Of a DNA stretch of 40,079 bases, positions 33,356-40,079 are shown piece by piece; positions within the stretch are counted from its first letter, which is position 1, and each line of letters begins with the position of its first letter. The notes under the pieces were generated by a model that made no database searches, was not told the DNA's origin, and worked only from the letters and a program-made list of their open reading frames with translations. Both the position numbers and the translations under genes were made by a program. Origin of the DNA: Clostridium sp. CAG:780 (lineage in GTDB: Bacteria > Bacillota > Clostridia > TANB77 > CAG-508); NCBI GenBank assembly GCA_000434195.1, contig HF994450.1:1-40079 (forward strand), in the 5' to 3' direction.

Positions 33356-33990
33356 ACATTGTAATATCAATAATTTTAACAATATTAAATTTAGCTTTTT
33401 TAATAAGCATATCAGAATTGGAATTAGATATAAAAAATCTTCAAATGAGCAATATCAATAAAAAAAGAAACAATGAAAAAATTCAAATAAAGGTATCTTT
33501 AAAAATAGGAAATTTTCATTGGTTAAGCATAAAAATAACAAAAGCAAAATTATCAGCAATATATGCAAAAATAAAAGAGAAACAATATAAGAAAAATATA
33601 ACTAATAAAGATTTACAACGTCAAGCAATAGAAGATATGAAAGTATTCTTTAAAAATAAAGAGATAAGACATCAGTTTAAAGAAACAAAAATAAAAATAG
33701 AGAAACTAGATACAAAAATTTTTGTTGCAACTAAAAATTACATTGCCACATCTTATTTGGTAGCAATAATATCAATAATCATATCAAACATATTGCCACA
33801 CGTTGTAGACGAAAAAGCAAGCTTAGATCAAGATATATTTTACCAAATAAAACCTATATATAATCCTATAAATATGTATAGTGTACAAGCAAACATAAGA
33901 ATCAGTACAAAGATAATAAAAGTTTTGAAAGACATATATGGAATGAAAAAAACAAAAGAAAAGCTAAAAATAAATGTTCGACCTGTATAA
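33340..33990 (+). CDS. DUF2953 membrane-associated protein (YtfI-like)
   Basis: A 216-residue protein with an N-terminal membrane segment (about 2-25) followed by a basic, beta-rich-looking region and a second hydrophobic stretch near 140-155. The overall pattern, IGNFHWLSIKI, and the gene placed directly before a GerW gene match Bacillus ytfI (DUF2953) beside ytfJ. In that lineage both belong to the sporulation programme. The start is unusual: ATG 33340 lies at the edge of a strong hairpin whose loop holds the ribosome site at only 4-nt spacing. A GTG directly after it is an alternative start. Function of the family is not established. Confidence 0.7.
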   Translation: MVLVFYIVISIILTILNLAFLISISELELDIKNLQMSNINKKRNNEKIQIKVSLKIGNFHWLSIKITKAKLSAIYAKIKEKQYKKNITNKDLQRQAIEDMKVFFKNKEIRHQFKETKIKIEKLDTKIFVATKNYIATSYLVAIISIIISNILPHVVDEKASLDQDIFYQIKPIYNPINMYSVQANIRISTKIIKVLKDIYGMKKTKEKLKINVRPV

Positions 33991-34044
33991 AAAATGCAAA
34001 AATGGTACATATTATCTATATACTAAAAAGAAAGAAGTGATTAT

Positions 34045-34620
34045 ATGGGAGAACATCCAATAGAAAATCTTATGAATACAGCTATGAATAGCATAAAAGA
34101 CATGATTGATGTAGATACAATAATAGGAGATCCAATTCAAGCATCGAATAATACAGTCATAATACCAATATCAAAAGTTGGTTTTGGATTTGCAGCAGGT
34201 GGTAGCGAATTTAGAGGAGAAACCTTAGACGAATACACAAAAAGAGACAAAGAAGAACAAGTGCAATATAGGTTACCGTTTGGCGGAGGAGCCGGTGCAG
34301 GAGTTAGCATAATTCCAATGGCTTTTTTAGTAGTACAACCAGACACAGTGAAATTATTGCCAGTGGATCATAGTTCTTGTTTAGATAGACTATTAGACTA
34401 CGTACCAGAAGCAATAGATAAATTGAACACGATATTTAATAAGCAAATGCAAAATAGGAAAGAAGAAAAAATAGAAGCAAGAAAACTGGAAGAGAAAAAA
34501 ATAGAAGAAGATAAAAAGAAACAACAGCCAGCAAAGCCAAAGAAAAATTTAAAATATCGTAAGCCACTAGAAACTTACGAGTTTGAATATGATGAAACAG
34601 AACCAGATGGAGCAATGTAA
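34045..34620 (+). CDS. ytfJ: GerW-family sporulation protein (YtfJ)
   Basis: A 191-residue protein with the clear YtfJ signature: MGEHPIENLMNTAM, MIDVDTIIGDPI, VIIPISKVGFGFAAGGSEF, GGGAGAGVSIIPMAFLVV. YtfJ/GerW is made in the forespore of Bacillus and is needed for proper spore germination. The C-terminal ~45 residues are a Lys/Glu-rich extension (KLEEKKIEEDKKKQQ) beyond the usual length. AAGAAAGAAGTG precedes the ATG. Its presence supports spore-forming ancestry, though a single gene does not prove the organism sporulates. The stop codon lies inside the terminator stem. Confidence 0.9.
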   Translation: MGEHPIENLMNTAMNSIKDMIDVDTIIGDPIQASNNTVIIPISKVGFGFAAGGSEFRGETLDEYTKRDKEEQVQYRLPFGGGAGAGVSIIPMAFLVVQPDTVKLLPVDHSSCLDRLLDYVPEAIDKLNTIFNKQMQNRKEEKIEARKLEEKKIEEDKKKQQPAKPKKNLKYRKPLETYEFEYDETEPDGAM

Positions 34621-34645
34621 AAACATTGCTTCATCTGGTTTTTTG
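34601..34645 (+). terminator. Terminator overlapping the end of ytfJ
   Basis: An 18-bp stem (one G-U pair) formed by 34601-34618 and 34623-34640 with an AAAA loop, followed by six T. The left arm encodes the last five residues of YtfJ. Confidence 0.9.
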
Positions 34646-34722
34646 ATTCTAAGATAAATATCATTAAAAAAACTGAAATATTACAAATATATTACGATTA
34701 AGTTAAATTTTGTTGCAATATA

Positions 34723-34750
34723 TTGATTTATAATTTTTATATATTATACT
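34723..34750 (+). promoter_or_regulatory. Candidate promoter of the LPXTG-sortase unit
   Basis: TTGATT (34723-34728), 16-nt spacer, TATACT (34745-34750), placed 45 bases before the chosen start. The whole gap is extremely AT-rich, so alternative -10 boxes such as 34729-34734 (TATAAT) exist. Confidence 0.5.
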
Positions 34751-34794
34751 TATATATAATGGGAAATAAATCTACAAAAGATTGGGGAAATATT

Positions 34795-36160
34795 ATGAGA
34801 AAAATTTTAAAATATTTATTATTAGTATTGATTTTTAGTTTTATGATTTTATTTTTCAATCAATTAACAGCCAAAGCAACAACACTAAAAACTGTAAATA
34901 CTATGGATGAATTAAAAAAGGTTTTTGAAGAAAAAGCAATTATCGAAGGCAATGTAATTAAACTAACAGATAATGTAGTTATAGAAGATAATGCATATGA
35001 TATAAAAATACCAGAACTAATAATAGATTTTAATGGCAAAACGATAGAATGTAAAGAAACTATATACTGCTGCAATAAAGTTACATTAGAAGATAATTCA
35101 ACTACTAATAAACTAAACTGGGGAGGAATTATTTTTAATACGAATAATAGCGTTGATGTCAGAGAAGGGGCAGAACTTACAATAAATAATGGAAAATATA
35201 TTGATAGTGAGAAAGACAAAAGCTATCTGCTTTTTGTGGAAGGCAAAATGACAGTTAATGATGCGGTTTTCTCTACAAATAAAACAACCGATGTTATGTT
35301 TAAGAATACAATGATTAATTTAGGAAATAACTGTGAAGTATTAATCAATAATGGAGATTTTTCTCATGTTGGAAAAATAATTGATGACTCAACAGAATCT
35401 AATCCATATAAACATAATTACAAATTAACAATTAATGGAGGAAATTTTAAAATATCAGGAAAGATGGGAGATTGCATAGGAATATCGGCATTATATCCAT
35501 ATGTAAATGATAACAATACCAAAGAAGTAATCATACCAAAGGTTATTTTAAGTAATTGTAATGTAGAAAGCGAATCAGTTACAGTAAGTTTTACTGGAGG
35601 AAGTACAGAAAAAGAATATAAGGACATAGACACTAAAATACTTACCATATTAAGCGGAAATTATAAATGTGTGAAAAATGGAATTACTGCTCTACATATT
35701 TCTTGTAATCTATCTCCTTTTACATATTTTAATCCAAAGGATGTTAATATACAAAATGGCACTTTTTCGTCAGAAGATGCAGGAGCAGCAATAAGATTAG
35801 ACGGTCCAAGAAAACGGAGATTATGTTTCTTTGAATGATGACTTTTTGAATGGTTATGAAGATAAAATTTATGAAAACAAGGGAGAGCATCCATATTCAT
35901 ATACTGTAAAAAAAGTTATATTTAAAAATGGAAAAGTTGTATCTAATAGCGGTAAAACAGATGAAAGTATAACTAAAGAAGATATATTTAATGAATCTCA
36001 GAATAGCACAGAAAAAAATAAAGAAGATAAATTACCACAAACTGGCGAAGAAACCAATCCATTTGCAAACTATTTAGCTATAGTTGTAATTTTAGGTATA
36101 ATCTGGCTAGGATCTATGATGTTGATAGATCGAGAAAATAAAAAAATGACTAAAAAGTAA
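34795..36160 (+). pseudogene. LPXTG surface protein, interrupted by a frameshift
   Basis: Secreted, wall-anchored beta-helix-like protein. It has a signal peptide (1 to about 28, ending AKA), then repeated short strands such as LTINNGKY, LTINGGNF, ILSGNY and IQNGTF typical of right-handed beta-helix adhesins. The first frame stops at 35838 after an out-of-place RKRRLCFFE. The frame one base ahead continues QENGDYVSLNDDF and ends with LPQTGEE, a membrane segment and a positive tail. The stop TAG at 35798 in the second frame confines the break to after 35800; an extra C at 35806/35807 explains it. Without it the protein would be 454 residues. The start at ATG 34795 follows TTGGGGA. Sequencing error and true decay cannot be separated here. 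Confidence 0.8.
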
Positions 36161-36186
36161 TTCCATCATTAAGAGGAGAAAGTATA

Positions 36187-36817
36187 ATGGATGGAGAGAA
36201 AAAAACAATATATTTTTTAGTTGCGTTGATAACATTGTTATCAATAATCTTACTTATAAAAATTAAAACAACAACAAAATATAATACTGAATTATATCAT
36301 GAGATATATAATGAATATAAAGACATTTTTGACAATGAAAATATACAAGAAAGCAAAGATATTGTAGAAGAAAATAATGATCAAATAACCGATATAGGAC
36401 CAATAACACCAAATAGTACAGAACAAGGTAATGTAATTGGAAAAATAATTATACCAAAGATAGAAATAAGATATCCAATTATAAAAGAAACAACAACAGA
36501 ATATTTAAAGATTGCACCCACAAAGTATTGTGGACCTGATGTAAATGAAGTTCGGCAATTTAGTTATAGTTGGTCATAATTATAAAAATGGAGAATTCTT
36601 TGGCAATTTGAAAAACTTGACAGAAGGAGATAATGTATTCCTTTTATCAAGCAAAGGAAATTCAGAAATGTATAAAGTATATGATAAGTACATAGTTGAT
36701 GCAACAGATATGAGCTGTACAAGTCAGGAAACAAATGGAAAAATTGAATTAACATTGATTACCTGTGATAATGATAATACAAAAAGATTAGTAGTAAAAT
36801 GTAGAGTATCAGAATAA
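36187..36817 (+). pseudogene. Sortase, interrupted by a frameshift
   Basis: Transpeptidase that would anchor LPXTG proteins; 209 residues if repaired. The first frame gives an N-terminal membrane anchor (7-24), linker, and the sortase barrel opening GKIIIPKIEIRYPI, then breaks after CGPDVNEV and stops at 36579. The other frame continues GNLVIVGHNY (catalytic His), FFGNLKNL, LITCDND (catalytic Cys) and TKRLVVK (Arg), so all catalytic residues survive. An extra C at 36553 accounts for the shift. The start is behind AAGAGGAGAAAG, 26 bases after the LPQTG gene, which is its obvious substrate. The class (B- or D-like) is not settled. Confidence 0.82.
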
Positions 36818-36861
36818 CAAGACTAATAGGTAATAAAACAAAAAAGAATAATGAAGAAGAT

Positions 36862-36886
36862 GAGGGATAATTAAAACTTATCCCTC
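36862..36886. terminator. Hairpin between converging sortase and rnhA genes
   Basis: Arms GAGGGATAA (36862-36870) and TTATCCCTC (36878-36886) with a 7-nt loop that holds the rnhA stop. T-rich sequence on the - strand begins only about 8 bases later, so it may be a weak terminator for rnhA. Confidence 0.45.
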
Positions 36887-37305
36887 TCCATTCTTGCAAG
36901 CTCGTCACATCTATTATTAAATTCATTGTCAGCATGACCTTTAACTTTATGAAAAGTAACATCATGAATTTTGGTAAGACCATATAGTTCTTGCCAAAGT
37001 TCTTTATTTTTAACAGGATCATTTCCAGCAGTTTTCCAATTCTTTTTTATCCAACCATAAATCCATTTTTGTAAAAAAGCATTAACTACATAAGCACTAT
37101 CACTGTATAAATCTACCCTACAAGGACGTTTTAACATTTTTAAAGATTGAATAACAGCAGTTAATTCCATAACATTATTAGTGGTATTATCAAGCCCGCC
37201 AGAGATTTCTTTTTTTGTATCTCCAAACATCAAAATCGCACCCCAACCACCAGGACCAGGATTGCCAGAACAAGCACCATCAGTATAAATAGTAATTTCT
37301 TCCAT
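36871..37305 (-). CDS. rnhA: Ribonuclease HI
   Basis: Cleaves the RNA strand of RNA-DNA hybrids, removing primers and R-loops. 144 residues with the full DEDD active site: D9 in IYTDGACSGNPGPGG, E47 in NNVMEL, D69 in LYSDSAYV and D134 in NRCDELA, plus the flexible-loop histidine in KGHADN (H124). The basic handle region (WIYGWIKKNWKTAGNDPVKN) is retained. The only - strand gene in the window. AGAGGAATTTTATT precedes the ATG. Its promoter overlaps that of tmcAL. Confidence 0.97.
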   Translation of the reverse strand: MEEITIYTDGACSGNPGPGGWGAILMFGDTKKEISGGLDNTTNNVMELTAVIQSLKMLKRPCRVDLYSDSAYVVNAFLQKWIYGWIKKNWKTAGNDPVKNKELWQELYGLTKIHDVTFHKVKGHADNEFNNRCDELARMERDKF

Positions 37306-37333
37306 AATAAAATTCCTCTCTTTTAAAAAATCA

Positions 37334-37362
37334 TTGTAAATAATTTGATTTTATGATATTAT
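37334..37362 (+). promoter_or_regulatory. tmcAL promoter
   Basis: TTGTAA (37334-37339), 17-nt spacer, TATTAT (37357-37362). The -10 overlaps the -10 of the opposing rnhA promoter. Confidence 0.75.
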
Positions 37363-37386
37363 ACCAATAAACACATACAAGTGCAA
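37358..37386 (-). promoter_or_regulatory. rnhA promoter, overlapping the tmcAL promoter
   Basis: On the - strand: TTGCAC (37386-37381), 17-nt spacer, TATAAT (37363-37358). Its -10 occupies the same TATTATA as the + strand -10. Confidence 0.7.
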
Positions 37387-37416
37387 GAAAAAATACAAAA
37401 AAGGAGGTGCTTAGGT

Positions 37417-38658
37417 GTGAGTAGAGTAATTGGAGTTGTAGCAGAGTATAATCCATTTCATAATGGACACTATTATCATTTGCAAGCAACAAAAGAAATA
37501 ACAGGAGCTGAATATTGTGTAGCAGTCATATCTGGAAATTTTACACAAAGAGGAGATACTTCTATTGTAAATAAATGGGCAAAAGCATATATGGCAATTT
37601 GCGGAGGAGCAGATCTTGTTATAGAATTACCAACTGTATACAGCATATCGAGTGCTGAGAACTTTGCAAGTGGAGCTGTAAAAATATTGGATAATCTAAA
37701 AGTAGTAGATGCAATTTCTTTTGGGGCAGAAGCAAATGATTTGGCAACTTTGAATAACATTGCAAATGTTTTATATGAAGAGCCAAAAGCTTATACTAAC
37801 ATATTATCGCACGAATTGAAGAAGGGAATATCATATCCTGCTGCAAGAGAAAATGCTTTAATGATGTATTTAAACGACATAAAAAGATATGCAAATACAT
37901 TAAGTAGTCCCAATAATATACTTGCAATAGAATACCTAAAAGCACTAAAAATTCAAAAGAGTAAATTAGAACCGATAATGATAAGAAGAAAAAAAGTATA
38001 TTATAATGACAACAAAATTGTGGATGATTTTGCAAGTGCGACAGCAATTAGAAAGTTGTTGCAGGACGGAGAGTATGCAAATTTAAGAAAAGTAATACCA
38101 AGAAGTAGTTATACAATAATAGGACAAGAATCAAGAAAAGGTGGAATGGTACTAAGTCTATCAAAATATGAAAAAGAAATTATATACACTCTAAGAAAGA
38201 TGACAGTAGAAGAAATTGCAGAATTGCCAGATGTGTCAGAAGGATTACAATTTGCAATAAAAAATGCAGCAAACGAAGCCAATAATTTGAAGGATTTGAT
38301 ATCAAATATAAAATCAAAGAGATATACTCAAACAAGGATTCAAAGAATTTTACTATATGCACTATTGGGAATAGATAAGAAGCTAATGGAAAATTCAAGA
38401 AAAGTTGTACCATATGTAAGAGTATTAGGATTTACGCAAAAAGGAAAATCACTCTTATCAGAAATATCAAGAAGAAATCCAAAACTAAATATAATAACAT
38501 CACTAAAAAAATATATGGATCAAAATCAAAACAAAAATAAAGTATTGGCAGAAATGCTAGAAAAAGATATATTTGCAACAGATGTATACACATTGGGTTA
38601 TATAGGAGAATCAAAGGCAAACTTGGATTTTACAAATAATATGATTATAACAAATTAA
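37417..38658 (+). CDS. tmcAL: tRNA(Met) cytidine acetate ligase
   Basis: Acetylates the wobble cytidine C34 of elongator tRNA-Met using acetate and ATP (YlbM/TmcAL family). VVAEYNPFHNGH holds the nucleotidyltransferase HxGH (H15, H18), followed by SGNFTQRGD (39-47), GADLVIELP and FGAE. The remaining ~200 residues form the tRNA-binding alpha part. 413 residues with the start at GTG 37417, which has an ideal AAGGAGGTG 7 nt upstream. An earlier in-frame GTG at 37381 would place the ribosome site within the gene. coaE follows after 19 bases, an order seen in related Clostridia. Confidence 0.93.
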   Translation: MSRVIGVVAEYNPFHNGHYYHLQATKEITGAEYCVAVISGNFTQRGDTSIVNKWAKAYMAICGGADLVIELPTVYSISSAENFASGAVKILDNLKVVDAISFGAEANDLATLNNIANVLYEEPKAYTNILSHELKKGISYPAARENALMMYLNDIKRYANTLSSPNNILAIEYLKALKIQKSKLEPIMIRRKKVYYNDNKIVDDFASATAIRKLLQDGEYANLRKVIPRSSYTIIGQESRKGGMVLSLSKYEKEIIYTLRKMTVEEIAELPDVSEGLQFAIKNAANEANNLKDLISNIKSKRYTQTRIQRILLYALLGIDKKLMENSRKVVPYVRVLGFTQKGKSLLSEISRRNPKLNIITSLKKYMDQNQNKNKVLAEMLEKDIFATDVYTLGYIGESKANLDFTNNMIITN

Positions 38659-38677
38659 TTTAGAAAGAGGAAAAACT

Positions 38678-39256
38678 ATGACAGTAGTCGGAATCACAGG
38701 AACATCGGGAAGTGGAAAATCAACCGTTGCTGGAATAATACAACAAAATTATAATGCTCAGATTATAGATGCAGACCAAATTGCAAAAGAGCTAACTCAA
38801 CAAGATACTGAATATTTGCGCAAAATAACAAAGACATTTGGAGAGGAAATACTAAAAAACGGTAAATTAAATAGAAAAAAACTGGCAGACATAATATTTT
38901 CGGACAAAAAACAAAAAGAAAAAATAGATAAATTGACGCAAAAATATGTAGTAGATGAAATCAAAAAGCAAGTTAAAGAATCAAAAAACAAGTTGGTCTT
39001 ATTAGATGTTCCATTGCTATTTGAAACAAAATTGAATGAAATTTGTGATATTACAATAGGGGTAATTGCGGATAAAAAACAAAAAATAGAAAGAATATGC
39101 AAAAGAGACAACATTGAAGAAAAGCAAGCATTAGCAAGACTTAGCAACCAAAAAGACGACAAGTTTTTTTCAAACAACTGTGATTACATTGTGAAAAACT
39201 GCAAGGAAGAGGAGCTAAAAGAAGAGATTAGGAAAATATTACCAAAATTACAATAA
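38678..39256 (+). CDS. coaE: Dephospho-CoA kinase
   Basis: Last step of coenzyme A synthesis: phosphorylates the 3'-hydroxyl of dephospho-CoA. 192 residues with P-loop GTSGSGKST (8-16), the DADQIAKEL block (31-39), LLDVPLLFE that helps bind substrate, and the lid region around RICKRDN. Complete. AAAGAGGAAAAACT precedes the ATG. Likely co-transcribed with tmcAL; no terminator is seen directly after it. Confidence 0.95.
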   Translation: MTVVGITGTSGSGKSTVAGIIQQNYNAQIIDADQIAKELTQQDTEYLRKITKTFGEEILKNGKLNRKKLADIIFSDKKQKEKIDKLTQKYVVDEIKKQVKESKNKLVLLDVPLLFETKLNEICDITIGVIADKKQKIERICKRDNIEEKQALARLSNQKDDKFFSNNCDYIVKNCKEEELKEEIRKILPKLQ

Positions 39257-39288
39257 TATTACAATGATGTTACATTTTAGATAAAATA

Positions 39289-39323
39289 TTGAAAAAAAGA
39301 AGATTATATCATATAATCTTCTT
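39289..39323 (+). promoter_or_regulatory. Promoter with -10 inside a perfect 12-bp palindrome
   Basis: TTGAAA (39289-39294), 17-nt spacer, TATAAT (39312-39317). The -10 is part of the right arm of AAGAAGATTATA-TCA-TATAATCTTCTT (39297-39323), a perfect inverted repeat. On the - strand the same repeat is followed by T-rich DNA, so it could also act as a leftward terminator. Confidence 0.65.
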
Positions 39324-39356
39324 AAAGTACCAAAGAAATCCATTGGAGGGAAATTT

Positions 39357-39902
39357 ATGGACAACCAAACTTTTGCAGATTACATTTTATCTGAAAAAAA
39401 TTGGATAAAGAAAATGGAAATAATGTATTATTTAAACAAAAGAGGTAACATCTTTTTTGACAATTCTGTTGTTTTTAAAACAGAGTTATTAAAGCTGTTT
39501 TTAGATAATACAGATTTAGGTTTTGACTCAAATATGCTAATCACAGCATGTTTGCTATGCAACTGCAAAAAAGTAGAAAACTTTACAGACATGAGCAAAA
39601 TAAAAACTTATGCAAAAGAGGGAGCAGAATATTTAAGAACATTAGGATTTGATGAAAGATTTTGTAGAATATGTGAACAAATAAATAGATATAGTGGTTC
39701 TGAACCAAGAGAGCCAGAGGCAGACGTTCTGGAATTAATAGACCAATTTGGAGGTATGCTTTTAGATAGACCGGAGAGAATTGGATTTAAAGTTGATGAA
39801 GCTTTAGTATTATTAGAATTTAGAAACTTAAAAGGAAAAGATAATAGATACCTAGAAGTTTTTAAGGACTTTGTAAACAGAATGGAGGCAATTAAAGTAT
39901 GA
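39357..39902 (+). CDS. Uncharacterised protein, possibly degenerate HD-like
   Basis: A 181-residue, mostly alpha-helical-looking soluble protein. A stretch (about 60-150: LITACLLCNCKKVENF…TYAKEGAEYLRTLGF…EPEADVLELIDQFGGML) is reminiscent in layout of HD-domain phosphohydrolases, but the paired HD metal ligands are not there, so any such relation would be to an inactive form. No family is assigned. TTGGAGGGAAATTT gives a very good ribosome site. It has its own palindrome-associated promoter and an ATGA overlap with the next gene, so the two are coupled. Confidence 0.7.
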   Translation: MDNQTFADYILSEKNWIKKMEIMYYLNKRGNIFFDNSVVFKTELLKLFLDNTDLGFDSNMLITACLLCNCKKVENFTDMSKIKTYAKEGAEYLRTLGFDERFCRICEQINRYSGSEPREPEADVLELIDQFGGMLLDRPERIGFKVDEALVLLEFRNLKGKDNRYLEVFKDFVNRMEAIKV

Positions 39903-40079
39903 GTTTAGGAAACGAAAATGATGTTATAATACCAGGAACAACTGGAATAATAACAGCTGCAAAAAATGAAGCAAATCAGTTTAATATTAATGAAGTAAAT
40001 TATGAGACAAGAGATAAATATTTGGCAGAGCAAATTAGAAAAGCAGAGCCTGTATATAACATTCTAAACGGAAGAGCAA
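39899..40079 (+). CDS. Uncharacterised protein, 5' part only
   Basis: An open frame begins with ATG 39899, overlapping the preceding stop (ATGA), and runs to the window end, giving 60 residues beginning MSLGNENDVIIPGTTGIITAAKNEANQ. The ribosome site is ATGGAGGC shortly upstream. No signal peptide and no motif I recognise. The overlap and codon use support a real gene co-translated with the preceding one. Confidence 0.6.
   Translation, partial: MSLGNENDVIIPGTTGIITAAKNEANQFNINEVNYETRDKYLAEQIRKAEPVYNILNGRA

Noticed and set aside
35801..35838. Programmed ribosomal frameshifting in the LPXTG gene
   Set aside because: No recognisable slippery heptamer with downstream structure, and the out-of-frame tail is short and basic; a simple extra base explains it better.
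1..40079. CRISPR arrays, insertion sequences, tRNA or rRNA genes, phage genes
   Set aside because: No regularly spaced repeats, transposase or integrase motifs, or complete RNA genes were found on either strand.

Overview
The window is about 40 kb of very AT-rich bacterial DNA with the standard bacterial code (TGA is used as a stop). Genes are tightly packed, almost all on the + strand, with strong Shine-Dalgarno sites and a heavy bias to ATA, AGA and A-ending codons. A neighbouring DUF2953 + GerW (ytfI/ytfJ-like) pair, an LPXTG protein with a sortase, LytR-CpsA-Psr and VanZ proteins, TmcAL and a fermentative AdhE point to a Gram-positive Bacillota, most likely an anaerobic Clostridia-type lineage with a spore-forming ancestry. 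The species cannot be named from the sequence.

Layout. (1) 1-273: GC-rich tail of an unresolved upstream unit, a terminator, and a promoter. (2) 274-7056: an operon of two GT8 glycosyltransferases, three PlsC-type acyltransferases, a membrane-anchored cyclophilin, a flippase-like membrane protein and a diacylglycerol-kinase-like lipid kinase. This looks like a membrane (glyco)lipid assembly operon. (3) 7145-10529: bifunctional AdhE, with an APH-like kinase gene overlapping its end. (4) 10675-15060: phosphofructokinase, ArgS, a VanZ-Alg14 fusion and an Alg13-like partner, closed by a strong terminator. (5) 15250-31468: one long surface-polysaccharide operon. It holds an LCP ligase, an initiating sugar-phosphate transferase, four glycosyltransferases, a Wzy-like polymerase, an ATP-grasp/PLP-enzyme/epimerase/aminotransferase cassette, a Wzx-like flippase and the dTDP-rhamnose genes in the order rmlD-A-C-B. 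(6) 31583-34620: glmM, a small membrane protein, and the ytfI/ytfJ-like pair. (7) 34795-36817: an LPXTG surface protein and a sortase, both interrupted by a single extra base. (8) 36871-40079: rnhA on the - strand, with a promoter that overlaps the tmcAL promoter, then tmcAL, coaE and two unknown genes, the last cut by the window end.

How it fits together. Initiating transferase, glycosyltransferases, Wzy, Wzx and LCP form a complete Wzx/Wzy-type route to a rhamnose-containing, probably wall-linked heteropolysaccharide. GlmM next door supplies the UDP-GlcNAc pathway. The Alg13/Alg14-like pair just upstream probably adds an early sugar to the lipid-linked intermediate. The lipid operon at the left end would make or modify glycolipids of the same envelope. 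The least explained parts are the 22.3-26.6 kb cassette, the VanZ-Alg14 fusion, the lipid operon, and several regulatory structures described in the findings (hairpin over the ytfI-like start, overlapping divergent promoters, palindrome-embedded promoter).
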